Notes under the pieces: model-generated
What the model saw: the letters and a program-made list of their open reading frames with translations, nothing else
Databases searched by the model: none
Told to the model about the DNA's origin: nothing
Translations under genes and position numbers: made by a program
Source of the DNA: Pelargonium cotyledonis
Lineage: Eukaryota > Streptophyta > Magnoliopsida > Geraniales > Geraniaceae
Reading direction: 5' to 3'
DNA: 34,317 nt
Assembly: GCA_036897625.1 (NCBI GenBank)
Contig: JAYMTA010000223.1
Span: 1-34,317 of the forward strand
Part shown: positions 21,478 through 33,938 of the stretch, piece after piece
Layout of the letters: each line of letters opens with the position of its first letter
How positions within the stretch are numbered: the first letter of the stretch is position 1

Positions 21478-24400
21478 AAATGAGTGTTCTTATAAATCCG
21501 GAAGAGTACTACATCTTTACTTAAGTGTTTTAGAATAAAATTTCTTCTATTTAAATGATTCTAACTCCTAATCCTTTTTAAGGTTTTTCGTTTATACGAG
21601 GTTTCTTGTGAATCTATATATATCTTTAACCTTAACAAACCCTGGATTTCTTATACGCTAGTACTCATTTATTTTGTATAGAGAAAGCTTTTTGGTCAGT
21701 AAAAGCCCTCTTTTTTAGTATAGAATGGGGTTTGTTGATTCGTAAAAGCGCATAGGAGACTTTGGAGTATCATGCTAAGTGTTTTGACTTTCCCGGGCCA
21801 GGGGAGACTCTCGTTATTTTATTCTTTAGATTTTTATCACTATATACTTCCAAGATTTTTAATTAAAAGGGTTTTAAAAGTAGCATTTAGGACATATAAC
21901 GGGCTTTCCGTCCATTACACTAAGCTTCAATTAGCTAGTATTTCCACAATATTTGTGTTCTAATAGGGCCAAGACTTTATCTTAAAACGACTCTAGATAT
22001 CATATCAAAAGGCGGTATATAGGGAATGCGCACCTTCTGGAATTCCTATACTACTGAAGCTAAGAACCTACTGAAGTTTTTTGTTAATCTTTTTGCTAAT
22101 ACTAATATCAGGGGGGTATTTAAAAGTAAAGTAGAAAACCAAATACATCTAGTTTCAGGTTATTAAAAATAAGTATACCTCACAGATTTCCGTTTTTAGT
22201 ATAGCCTCGCTTACGAATAGGTAAAGTTTAGTTTGATCCTTATATTATATAAGTGATTAAATCATTGATTATTTACTATTTACCGAGCTATAATAGCTTT
22301 ACTTAAAAGCTGTCTAGCCTACAACTTTTTTCCCTAGCATCTCTTACTCTCTCTATTATAAATATCCATGGGTATGAAGTCAATATTTATTTATAATCTT
22401 GAGATGTTCCCAATATTTAAAGATTCCAGATATTCCTCTTCGCTTTTTACGTTTTGAAAAGCTTTGCGTGTACTTTTGTTAACTAAGAAAAAAACTCCGC
22501 GCTCTGTCACCCAAGCTGGTAAATACTTTAACTAGGATTCTCTGAGGGTTTGTACCTTCCTTAAGGAATCAGATTCTATTTAGTTAGGTTTAAAATGTTT
22601 AACATGTAAAGTTGTTTTTATGAAGGGTTAGAGGCTTTCTCGGGTTACCTTTTATGCAGTATTCTTATATTATATAAGGTACTACGTTCTTAACGTAAAA
22701 CTAAAGGATTTTATTTTAAGACTCCGCCGACCAAAAAGTTTAAACTAACAACAACTCCCTAAAATCATTATTTGAGAATATCCAAAATCTGTTGAATGAG
22801 GAATATACACTAAAAATTTCCTAGACTTGCTCTCTATTTCTTGTTAACCAGAAACTCAGGGGAAACCCTAGCGGCAAGAACCAAAGGAAAACAAGCTAGG
22901 CTCTAGTAACAGATTTCGGAACTCCCGTAGGAGGCTTCACAAAATGAGAATCTGTGTTAATATCGCATCCAACTTAACTTAACTTAAATTAATTAGAGAT
23001 TTGGTAAGCTGGAGTAAAGGGGTTTTTGAGTCGAAGACCAGGTTAATTTACTTGTTTGTTACTAGATACTAGAGTAGAAGTTACGTTTAAAAGAATATCT
23101 TAGCCTAATTATTAGACGTAGGTAGGCTATAATTGTCTTCATCACTTTACTTTATCCGAACCCTACTTTTGTATATAGGATAAAAGGTAAACAGAAATCT
23201 TGTACCAAAAGCCGTAAAAATAAAAGAGCAAACTAAGAAATAGAAGAGGAAACCGCGGGTATTCGCATTAACGTAAGTGAAGGCAAAGGAATCCATATAT
23301 GGGACCTGCCTATATAATATAGTATATAGCCAAACCCGTCTAGTGATTAGTACTACTCAAAACCTTAACCTAAAATGTAGAGTAAGGAGATAATAACTAA
23401 GTATATATTATTGAATTTCCTATTTTACTGAGGGCATAGGTAACTCTCCACTATATCTCTACTTTAATAGTTAAGACTTTTTTCACATTAATACAAGAAA
23501 TTTTGAGTTTATTTACTTAATTAGGTAGAATCCTAGCTTTACAAATAAGTGTCAAAACTCAAGCTAAGGGGTCTTTTCGAAAAACTGTATTTTACTCGTT
23601 TTGATTATCGTTACTAATCTAGTAGAATAATCTATTCCCCAATTCCGAATATTATACAGGAGAACCGTAAAACGATATCAACTTCGAGTAGCCTGCCTCT
23701 GTAGGACAAGAATCCAGTAAAAAAAAGCTATAACAAAAAGTTCTGCTAGTAACTTATGACTTATACAAATCACAATACGGGCCTCGTATTCTTAAAAAGC
23801 TACTTTATTGACTTGGACGGAAAACAGGCTCATATAATCTGATGCTTTGGAGTTGCTACTGATAAAACTCAATCTCTAGGGTTAAAGTGGATACGATTAC
23901 TTATACAAGTTAGTAAGGTGTTATAAGTTTAGAAAGGTATAGGTTAGGATTTACCCTATTCTAGCTTTTCTTAATTCCTTAGATCTTGATTGGAATACAT
24001 TAGCTATAAGGGGTTCAACCCGCACACTACAGAGTAGCTCCTTTCTAAAGTATATATATTTTAAGGTTACAGGCACTAGTTGAAAGATTCTTTAATTCTA
24101 CATTTACATTATAAAGACAGTTGAAATCTCTCGACAAAAGGGGTATCTCCCACTTACTTGTTACCCCTTAATTCGAGCAGGTAACAGACTTTTACTTGAG
24201 TTCATTTACAGAAAAGAAAAACCGAGGACTTTCTTTAGCCTCAAATTTTTTATGCTTACTAGCTTTCTTAACCTTCAAACCAAGTTAAAGCCCAACTCTT
24301 CACTTTGGTTCAGATCCAAACCTTACACTTGCCTTACTTTTACTTTAAATACCAAGTAAGAAAAATCGCTTATATAATAATAGGATTTATTAATTAGTGA

Positions 24401-24514
24401 ATTTAGAAAATTGATTAGAGATTCCTTTTTCTTGACTGCTGATCTTAGCACTACAGTATTGGCTTTAATTGCTTACTTTTTGTTAAGGAGTTCCTTATTC
24501 TGTAATTTTTTATA
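21478..24514. other. no recognisable gene
   Basis: About 3 kb with nothing supportable. AACTT is repeated three times at 22971-22985, a trivial short repeat. The 63-codon frame at 21772-21963(+) has no recognisable content. Confidence 0.55.
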
Positions 24515-24587
24515 CCGAATACTTTTTCAGTGGTATAACGGGTCTGTCTTAAGAGGAATATCGCGGGTTCAAGTCCTATCAGCTCTA
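24515..24587 (+). other. degenerate tRNA-like segment, Lys(CTT)-like loop
   Basis: AGTGGTATAAC (GGTATAAC from 24532) and GCGGGTTCAAGTCC (GGTTC ends at 24570) are in exact tRNA register. The anticodon loop GTCTTAA (24546-24552) has T33, anticodon CTT (Lys) and a purine at 37, the same anticodon as the 7948-8022 segment. The anticodon stem (GGTCT/GAGGA) has no Watson-Crick pair. The T stem (GCGGG/CCTAT) has two plus two wobbles. The 3' side CAGCTCT plus A has no matching 5' acceptor strand. Frames on both strands (24411-24614 +, 24451-24666 -) overlap it and are not considered genes. Confidence 0.3.
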
Positions 24588-25414
24588 GTAAAACTTTTTG
24601 ATAAATTATCATAATAAGAGATATTGAGTATATGCCCCATAAAGCTAGCTCGATGGGATATCCCAAAAGTAAGGAATTTAATAAGTTCTACTAAAGTCAT
24701 TTTTTCTAAATGGTTTCGTATCTAAAGTGGAGTTTCCTAATGGTTAATAAAAGTGTAACCCAAGTTTTTCAGCGTTAATATTGACTTGTAGTAGAGAAAA
24801 GGCAAAAAAATTGTAAAGAGTACTCGCTGAACCTAAAAAGGAGGAACAAATCTGTAATCTACTTGTGTAATCCACCTTAACTGGACCGCAACTTACATTA
24901 GATTAGTATATCGAAACAAAATGAACTTAAATAGAAACGGCTCGCTCACTTCTTAATCCAAAAAAAAAGAGGTTTCTATTTTACTAAAAACCTTGAGCAT
25001 TTTTCTTAACTAAAATCTACTTTGACTTCCTTGCTTTAAAATCTCTCGGGTATCTCTCGCTAAATTTATCTGTTAAGAGTTATATGGGATCGACAATATA
25101 AGCCATTATAGGCATAATGGGAGCAAATCTGATAATATACTAGGAATTTCGAAGTAGCATATAAGTAAACCCTTATTTGTAGTAAAACCTGTACATACTT
25201 TGGTAAGAGTCAAAATCCCCCAAATAACTAATCCTAAAGAACTCAATTTTATTCTAGAATGTGAGAAGTTACAATCTCTAGGAAGAAATATAGCGTACTT
25301 TTTAGTTAGTTATACTACTATAATACTTATCTCTTATAATGGTTTGCTTTTCTTTCATTCCCGCGTATTTATGAATATTTCTTGGCTAGCAACATCATTA
25401 ATTTGAAATTCTAA
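24588..25414. other. no recognisable gene
   Basis: Nothing supported. The 68-codon frame at 25200-25406(+) is of chance length and its product is not recognised. Confidence 0.55.
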
Positions 25415-25660
25415 TATAGAGATGTGCATTGTCTTTGCTTGGCTGGCGGCTTATGGGTTTACCTCGCAAAAGGTTCTCGGTTCTACCCTTTTCTTAGAAA
25501 CAGGTTCCTATTTTCATGTGATTTGTGGTCCCCGTGGAATATTTGTTTATTGTTGTGACAGCCCTTTATAGGTTTTCTCCTGTGCCTGGGGGCAGCCGCC
25601 TCTTGGGTAGCTACAAGCTTATCAAGTGCTATCTATACCCGCAATCTACGTAAGAATTAA
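25415..25660 (+). other. GC-rich patch with overlapping frames and 16S-like words
   Basis: GC over 25441-25620 is about 48 percent by hand count (86 of 180), well above the surroundings. Two words match conserved bacterial/plastid 16S strings: GCTGGCGGC (25442-25450, as near the 16S 5' end) and GTGCC then GCAGCCGC (25582-25586 and 25592-25599, as in the 530 region with extra bases between). The order is as in 16S but the distance is far too short. An ATG frame (25422-25571) gives 49 residues with Gly, Val, Leu, Cys and Phe. Another frame stays open from 25415 to TAA 25658 apart from one TGA at 25556, and ends in a hydrophobic stretch (IGFLLCLGAAASWVATSLSS). Several frames are open together, as expected from high GC, so none is called a gene. 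Confidence 0.2.
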
Positions 25661-26469
25661 GGTTACTTTAGTCTTTTAAAAGGCCCTACAAACCAGAAAA
25701 CGTTATATTAAGAAATCAGATTTAAACCATGTAAGTCATCCTAGCTTTAATTCTTGTATATTTCTAAGTCAGATATAAAAATTTCAAGTAGAAAAGAAAA
25801 AGCCTCGCGCAGGCAGCAGCCCTCTAAAATACAGGGTTATTAAGATTTAAACCTTATTTATTGAAATTTACCGCACAACAAATTCTTCAATTAGCAATTT
25901 GGAGGTACTTTTCCTTAATAAAATAAGCTCTCATCTTTTGTAGTACTGTTGGGAACCTTAGTTTGTAGGAATAGCTGCACTTATAAATCCAGAACTCTGC
26001 TTTGGTTTTTCCTTAATTTTTAGAATGTTAGCTAATTTGACGTGTATAATTAATAGCTATAAGAACCCAGCTTCGACACATGAGTACTTTAAATTCAATC
26101 TTATTTCATACTGATTAAACGAGAGCCATAGGGTATAATATCGACTAGTTCTTGTAACGTATGGGGTACCTCCTGAACCAGTCCCTTGTGCGAAGAGAGT
26201 TACTCAAAGCTTTGGGATAGCAAAGGGGATTGGCTTATCTTTCTTACTCTGTAGATATAACTTGGAAACTCTTGTAAATAAATCTGAAGGATGAAAAAAG
26301 AGATTATTAAGAAATTGCATGTTTGAGAAATCCACTATGAACTTTCGAAGCCATCACAAATAAAGAGGAGATCCTTATAATGCAAGTTTTTATTCGCTGT
26401 CTGACTGTCCGCCCTTTGAATGAATCTTTTCTATAAATAGATTGGCTTTGCGTAGCTCTAATGATCTTC
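25661..26469. other. no recognisable gene
   Basis: Nothing supported. Confidence 0.6.
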
Positions 26470-26526
26470 ACTATTCCATTTTCGTCCCTAAGTGAACCGC
26501 AGTTCTACTAACTGAGCTATATACCT
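26470..26526 (-). other. tRNA-Val-like 5' half
   Basis: The minus strand from 26526 reads AGGTATA, then TA, then GCTCAGTTAGTAGAAC, a near-consensus D arm whose stem keeps three of four pairs. An anticodon-loop-like TTCACTT (CAC, Val) follows. After that the resemblance stops: the anticodon stem is unpaired and no T arm lies at the expected place. It is either a truncated tRNA relic or a chance resemblance. Confidence 0.25.
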
Positions 26527-26594
26527 ACAAATAAGGGGTTCTCTTTCAGTGTCTTTGCTTAATTCGGTAAATCAGTGAATTTCCACTTTTTCAT

Positions 26595-26616
26595 TTTAAG
26601 GGGCCCCTACCTTAAA
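26595..26616. other. stem-loop with GGGGCCCC core
   Basis: TTTAAGG (26595-26601) and CCTTAAA (26610-26616) are exact reverse complements over 8 bases. Alternatively AGGGGCCCCT (26599-26608) is a perfect 10-base palindrome. The two folds exclude each other. There is no T-run and no nearby gene. Confidence 0.4.
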
Positions 26617-29515
26617 TATACCCTTACTCTAGCTTTTTATACTTATCCAATTTGTTCGTAGGGATCTTTCTGATGTTCCGGACCTCGAAATGAAAAAAGA
26701 AAGTAGGAGTATCTTAACTAAAAGGAGTTAAAGTCAAAGTTTTCTCATTTAAGTTTGCTTGAGCTAGGTATTCGTGAGTACAGGTTATAAGACACTTAGG
26801 AACCATAAGATCCAGAATACCACTAAGAAAGCGGGTTTAGCTCATAATGGGAAAGCTATCGGTACAGTTATGAAGACTAAGAAAAAATATAGCTCTGAAG
26901 AAAACTATGAATAAGAAAATAAGAATTAAGAAGATGTTGGTTATAAGGTATCGATGTTCTATTAATATACTTAATACAATACCTTTCCTCCGCTATGCTA
27001 CAGTCCAGGAAAGATAAACACTATCTAAACCCTACAAGGCTCTATATGCTCCCGTGCCAGGTTCAGTAACAACACAGAATTAGAGGGATCTCCCCTTAAC
27101 TAATCGATAATTTCCATAAGTATTTCCTCTTATAATTAGTACTCTGTTTGCTTACTTGTGTTATGCGGGAATGCTTTTTTCTACCTTTTACCTTTGAAAA
27201 CTTCCTCTCTATCTAAGTGAATCCCCTAAAGAAAAGACCTGATGATGAGGAAGCTTTATCTGTGCCAACAAAAAAACACTGAAACGAGAAGGGAGTCCTT
27301 TTTTAAACGGGTATATAGTCATAAGGGTAAGAAACTATAGGATAATAGGAAAGTATTGTCTAGAAAAAGAACCTCGGATAGATATTGTTTTATTCGAACC
27401 TACAGTAAATGCATTACATTTTTAGCTTACTAGCTACAGAAGAATCCTAGTTAAGTAGAGTCAATCCGATTAACATATGAGCTAAAAACCTTTTGTCAAT
27501 CTCTGTTAAAATTAAAAGAAGTAATCCTATAAACTCGAGAAGCCTAAAATACAAAATTTATATCCTATCCACGAAGACATCCCCTTATATTATAACCGGT
27601 TCCTACCTGGAAAAATACCAGCTCTTTTAATTAAAAATAAGGATTATTCAGTATAGGTATACCCTACTAAATTTAGGACTAGTAAAATATTCCTAATAAA
27701 AAAGAAGGTAAGCAGGTCTAGCCTTGTACAATATATAATTTAAATAGAAATTAAGTACGGATTAACTTTTAAGAAATCGGAAAGTTTACTTTATTAACAA
27801 CCTAAGTCTCGCTTTATAGCTCTAGAAGAAATTTCACTCTTTTTTTTTCAGTTAAGAGGAACCCGTATCATGTAAACAAGGATTTCCTAGGATATTCCTA
27901 CCTATACGTACCCTTTTAATACCGGAATACCTATATCTAAATTAGATCAATTAGAACTTTTCCTAAAGCTTAGACTAGCACTAGGCTTGCTTGTATAATT
28001 TGTTAGCTATAAATAACCCTTTCTCAGGATTTTCTCATTTTTCTTTTAGTGTTCCTTATGAACTTCCTGACTAGCTATAGCTTTACCTTGTAAGTAAAAC
28101 AAAGGCTTAAGGGCACTCTTTAAATTTATGTTTAAAACCTTCTTATTAAGTAAAAAGTTTAGGAAAATGCCAAGTTAATACCTCAGCTTGCCTACTGGGA
28201 GGAAGCTCTTTTCTGTGGAATTAATTAGAGGGTTGAGTAATTTTGCGCCTATTTTTCGAGATAGATACAAGCTGGACAAAACTCCGTGTTAGGTTACCCA
28301 TACCCCTTATGACGCCCTTGTCGGTATCTCAGTTTAAGTTCTTGTTATTAAGAATCCTCTATAAAGCGCCCCCTCCTCTCAAACAATTTAGTTAAGTGTT
28401 AAAACTTGATTTATAGATTTTGTAATGGTTCCTTATCGCGCACCCTAAAAAAGCGACTATGAATTAAAAGGAAAGGGCTTCCTTAAACTTACTAAAGGAA
28501 CAACAAAAGACTCTTTATCAAGTTCAAGATCATTAGTATAATGAATATGGCTTAACACTCTATAAGATACAGCAAGAAGATAAAGGTATAGTCATTGTCA
28601 TTGAACTAGAGCTTAATTATTGTATTGCTTGCATTCACCATCTCATTGAATTCTACGCTACCCGGTTACTACAAGAACAAGAGTTGTTATACGAGAATGT
28701 TATATTCTGCTTAGATGTAATAACCCTACATTGGATCAAAGTTATGAAATATTTTACAAATCGAAATGCGATAGAATAAAAAGAAGGCTCTGGTGTTGGG
28801 AATAGAATTCAATGCCTTTTCTTACAACTCCAGAGTAAAGGTGCCTAGTTTTCCTAGAGCTAAAGGAGTACGTTACACTTTGTTTGAATATTTATTTGTA
28901 ATAAGAGCTCCTTTTATTATATAATTCGCACCAAAAGCAGGAATTACTCGCACGGAGAAATGCGTAATTACAGAAGTGTAAAAAATTCGTTTAATTTCCG
29001 CGGTTATCCAAAAAAAGGAGGGTTTAAACAACACAGTCTTTGGCAACTTTGGAGTTTTCTTCTTACTTTAGTATCCTGCTTTTTCTAATATCACTAATTT
29101 TGGATTTTCCTGGAGAATAGATGTACAAAATGAGCTACAGCTACTAAGCACACGTAATACTGGGATACTTAAATACAACCTTAATTTTCTCTAAATTGAC
29201 TATGTTTGAAGGCAACTCAATCAAGAATTACACTAAAAATGAAATCTATACTCATATCCATAAACTTTATAAGTTTAAGTTATAAATCCTATTATCAAAA
29301 AAAGATTCTATTAATGCGTAAAAGTTGCTCCTTCCTCTCTTTTTCTTCAAGGGAATTGCTGGTAGAAGGCCCGCTCTGAAACCCCCTTCTCTTTTAGTTA
29401 ATTGCTCCTTAGCTTTGTTAAATTACTTCTTGAAGTTACTTATACTCTAAGGGAAACCCTAAAAATCTAGAGCAGTCTAGTGACATTGAATTTGAGTTAT
29501 TATAAGATATTACAC
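26617..29515. other. no recognisable gene
   Basis: About 2.9 kb without a supportable feature. A T-arm-like GTAGGTTCGAAT lies on the minus strand (27392-27403), preceded by TAGCTAGTAAGCTA, which is only loosely like a D arm. It is not called. Confidence 0.5.
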
Positions 29516-29541
29516 GTTTAATTAAAAAGTTTAATTAAAAA
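29516..29541. repeat. perfect 13-bp tandem repeat
   Basis: GTTTAATTAAAAA occurs twice with no gap (29516-29528, 29529-29541). Each copy contains the palindrome TTTAATTAAA. Confidence 0.6.
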
Positions 29542-32500
29542 CCAGTAATCTATTTTCAAAGAGTACCAATAGTTAATTTTGGGTAATTAAGAATACTCTA
29601 CTAAGTTAAGAGGGGCTTTTTATAGTTTCTGTAATTTAATACAATGTTCTCTTAAAAGAAGAAAACTCCTAAACCTGAAAAGGATCTCGTTTAGAAAATT
29701 CTGAAACTCGGATACGATATTTACGACTCTAAACAACAATTGAAAACTGAAGAAAAGGGATGAGATGAAGCATGCGCAGGAATCCAAAGGCCCCTTTCTT
29801 GGGTGCCCGGAAGCTGCCTATCCTACACACACTAATTTACTTAACTAATACCAGTTTACAAGGTTTCTTCATTTCAGAAATTTACGAATTGCATGGTACT
29901 TACTTGTCTCACATTTTAAAACTTTGAATTGTTCCGTTTTGATACCTTTTATACACTTTATTGTTACAAATTTGATACCATAAGTTCCCCTTTTTTGAAT
30001 CCTGGAATTTACCCTATAGTAATAGGGATTCCAACTTAGAAGGTTTCTATTTAAGTAATTGATATATACTTTAGTTAAGTCTTTTTTACTAATAGCTATA
30101 AGTTAGAGCAGGAATTGTAAAATAGTCAAGGAATAGAATTCATTTAAAAAGGTTTTCTTCTAAGTAGTCTATTTCATAAGTGTATCAATTTATAAAAGGG
30201 ACTGCTCTATATTTATCCCCGAATTGAAGCCATAACAGATCCTATACCTTTTGTACTTTGTCATATAGGGTTCCCGTTAGGAGTACTAGGGAAAACCCGC
30301 CCCCTTTGGCTTTGTGCTATCAACTAGTTTTCTACCACCTCCCTGTCCTAAAAATGACCTCCCAAGCAATAACTCTTAAAGTCTTAAATCCTGGATTTAT
30401 GTTACCAAAAGGACCGGAATTAGCTTTCTATGCCAATTTGTAAAAAAGAAGAGCGAAGATAAGAACTCTGTCGGAACGAGGATTTAAATACTTTTTGTCA
30501 CTCACATACATCTTAAATCAGGATTTTCTGCATAAAATAATTAGGAATAGCTAATAAAACTAAAACACATGTATATAATTATACTCTTGGGGTACCTCGA
30601 AACTCCTATATTTAAATTCTCTACTAAATGAAGTCAAACTTTTTTCAGCTAGCTTAAGCTTATTATAAGCAGTTCTTTTGAAGGAGCCATAGTATATCTA
30701 TACTGAGTACTTTGCATTACGGATAGATAGAGTTTAACAAAAGACTGTTTTTGGATTTTCGGCAGTTATTATAAAGAGATTATAAAGGGCTAATTTAGTC
30801 AGAAAGGGGAGCAGGACCGGACTTGATAACAACCTGGGAGCTTCTGGAGAGACAGTTAGAACCTAAAATAAGTAAGGAGATTTTCTTTAATATGTATATA
30901 CCCTATAGTAGCAATATCCATTCAATTCTTACTTTGACTAATCTCTCTGAACCAATTAAGACATTAAACTGAAACAAGTAGCAGTCCCTTAATAATATTA
31001 TGAATATTCCAGGATTTTAATAATGAGCAAACTAGCCCTGAGCTACGGAATTCTTTTATGTTAAGCCCCCTCTTTAGAGTCTGACAAGCTCAAATCCTAC
31101 CCTTTCATTTTACTATACACACTAAACCCTTATAAGGAGTTCTCCAAAAAGGAAATCTAACTAAAATCGATCCCTTACCAACCTCAGAAACACCTACTCT
31201 CTGAATCCATTTTTAAGTCTGTAGTAATAAAAATGGAAAAGTAGGTCCTTAGTATAATAGTACTCAAATTACACCGAAAAGAACGAGGCAATACTCTCAA
31301 TTTGCTCTGCTTTTAGAAGTGTTGCATATAGTCCGAAACCCTTGCACCTTGTACAAGTGAGGCATGTTTGAGTTTTTTAGACAGGTATTTATAAAAAGCA
31401 AGATCTATCTAATAGGCAGTAACTAGCAGGGCAAATAGATAAGAAATTGTAAGTCTTTATTATACAAACATAGAGAAATCTCTTAGGTCTATTTAGTAAG
31501 AATGTTCCTTTTGTAGCTCCGTAAGAAGTCCTCCTCCTTTCAGATAACTGGGTTGCTCTTTTTATTTCATTTCAAGAAGTTTGCTTCCATTATAGTTATT
31601 ATAGGCACCCAACAGGAAAGTATGAAATTTAAAACCAGCTTCTCAAGTATGGGTTTCCTTCTCATAATAAATTCCATTAAGTAAATTAATATATTAAAAA
31701 GTTTACTCACAGGGACTTCCTTTCACAAAGCCTAAGTCAGTACTTTCCCTATGAAGCTAGGAATTTCATTTTCACCAAAGACTTCCTTTTGTTATGACAG
31801 AGTATAACTTTCGGGTTCCTTTTAAAAGATTCACGTTACCCAGTTGCTTTGCAGGGTATATAGATAGATTATTGTTACTTAACGGTCAATATTCTTTCTA
31901 CAAGATAGTAAAAGGAAAAAGAGGAATCATTATTAATATACAAATACACGAGTAAGCCTCACTAAATCTAATTTGTAAGTAGACTATGACACTTTTACTG
32001 CTAAATTCACTCTAATGAGACAGGTTCTTACAACCCCAAACTCAAATTAGTAAGAGTAACTTCTCTTCTATAGATCTTCTTATTCTTTAGAGGCTTTCTT
32101 TATTTCTTAATTTGTAAATCTACTACTTACTTCGGTACTGAGCAAGGAAGTGCTCTCAGAGGCTACCCGTCACCCAACAAAAGATTACTAGAGAGGCAGT
32201 GTCTAACTAGTTTCCCTTTTTCCACTCATACAGAACGGGTATCTTATATAATTAAAGAATGCTTTTCTTTTGGTTCCGTAGGAGGTCTCTCCTAACCAAG
32301 AAACAAAAATCTAAGTGTAAAAGCTTCTTTACAGAAATTAGATTTATAGAATTTATACCTTTGTTATTCATTTTACAACTAATCAAACAAATTCAATTCA
32401 AATTAGTAGTTTATTTAGTATTTAAGGAAATCCTAAAAGTGTATTGGGATGGCCCTAATGTCACTCTCCATACATTCCAAAAAGTAATCACACCCTCCTC

Positions 32501-33791
32501 TTGACACATAAGATTGGCCGCTTCTGAAGTAAAGGGGAACGCAATTGCATGACATTTTTCAAAAGAGAATGTCTTATACTACTAGTCCGGTGTTGGGAAA
32601 AGACTCTCTATATCCCTTCTTATATATTAGAAGTGTTCTTTAGTCATTACACCAGTACACCTTTTATTAAGAAATCCTCTTATTGTGTTGTGACTCTTGG
32701 AACTCCCTAAAAGACGAGTCAAGTCCTTTGCCTTTAGGTTCAAGTTTTGCTCTTAGAAAAGCTAGTTTAGAAGAAGAAAATAACAAAGTTGTCTATAAAC
32801 TGTGGGAATAAGGAGGTTAGTTACTAATTTAAATACCGGAGAAAAGTTACTAATTAACTAACAAATATCCAGAGAATTCCTGCTCTTGGGAAAGTCGAGA
32901 AAATATAACATATAAGAAGTCCCCTTTTCTGGACTAGTTAGTAGAATTTCTTTTTTTACTTTTGTAAATGAAAGTTTCTTATACTTTATAGCATTAATAT
33001 TAATAAATAGGGAGGCCTCCACAAATATTAGATATTAGATATCGGTTGAGACTTGCAAGGAAATAGAATGATGGGATTCTTACTTTCCTGTGGTTAAAGG
33101 TTTCTCTAGGAGTCGAGAACTGGACTTGTGAAAATGAATACAAAATTTTCAGCTTACGATCACTTTCACGAAAACACAGAATTAGACCTTAACAACTTAC
33201 AAGTTTCGGGTAGCTAGCCTAAGCATATGAAGCAAAAGAGCAGCTAAAAGAAATTAAGGGTTTTTTTAAGTTCAAAAACTAGAGCGCAGTAAATTAATAA
33301 AAGTCTCCTACTTTACATAGAAAATATATCAAAAATGAGAGGCTACTCCTTATAATTACCTATATACGTTTACCTTTTCCTTCGCTTCGCTGCAGGTCAG
33401 GAGGAATAAATGTATAATCTACTTACTAAGGCTATATCCTCCCTATAAATAATAGCTACAAATAGGAAAGAAAGAGGAATTATCTATTATTTAATAAATA
33501 AATGATTAAACTGTTCATATGAATAATAGAAAGTCTAAAGCCAAACTAAGAACGGAAATTTCGGCTAGATCCATATGTTATAATAAATCGAGGAATGAGG
33601 CAGTATCCCAAAACAAAGATTAAAACAAGAGGAAAGCGTGCTCTCTACTTTCGGAATATGACTAGATTCTTACTTTGTTCTTTACTCACTCTAAGGAAAA
33701 GATTTTGCGAAACTCTATATTCTATAATTGGGGTCTTTGGCTTATAAGCGAAAGGCTTCTTATGTAATAATTAAGTACAAGTTTGTTTAAT
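29542..33791. other. no recognisable gene
   Basis: About 4.2 kb with nothing supportable. A lone T-arm word GGTTCAAGT lies at 32737-32745 without a D arm in register. The short frames at 30258-30443(+) and 32259-32504(+) encode nothing recognisable. Confidence 0.5.
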
Positions 33792-33849
33792 AGTGAAAGT
33801 GTAACTAATAAGAAGGATATAACGAGAATTCTTTTCTCTTACTTTCACT
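33792..33849. other. 9-bp inverted repeat
   Basis: AGTGAAAGT (33792-33800) and ACTTTCACT (33841-33849) are exact reverse complements separated by 40 bases. The interval itself can fold weakly (AAGAA with TTCTT). Confidence 0.35.
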
Positions 33850-33938
33850 CTACCAAAAGCAGTTAGTTCTTCCCCTATGGCGAAATGGCGTAATCCTTAT
33901 AGCTATATAGTTTGACTAAATTTCAGACAAGAAAACCC

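Noticed and set aside
22971-22985. Three AACTT copies as a telomere or satellite seed
   Set aside because: Only three pentamers and no extension; trivial slippage.
25159-25167. ATATAAGTA, identical to the yeast mitochondrial promoter nonamer
   Set aside because: One or two copies are expected by chance in this much AT-rich sequence, and no gene lies downstream.
27383-27440. Minus-strand AGGTTCGAAT with an AGCT-rich D-arm-like stretch
   Set aside because: The D region lacks GGTAGAGC-type consensus and the T stem is unpaired.
31324-31337. GCATATAGTCCGA, similar to the P7 3' strand of group I introns
   Set aside because: No matching P, Q or R core elements nearby and no intron-type open frame. 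The word is short and AT-rich.
32737-32745. T-arm word GGTTCAAGT as a tRNA
   Set aside because: No D-arm word at the expected distance and no paired T stem.
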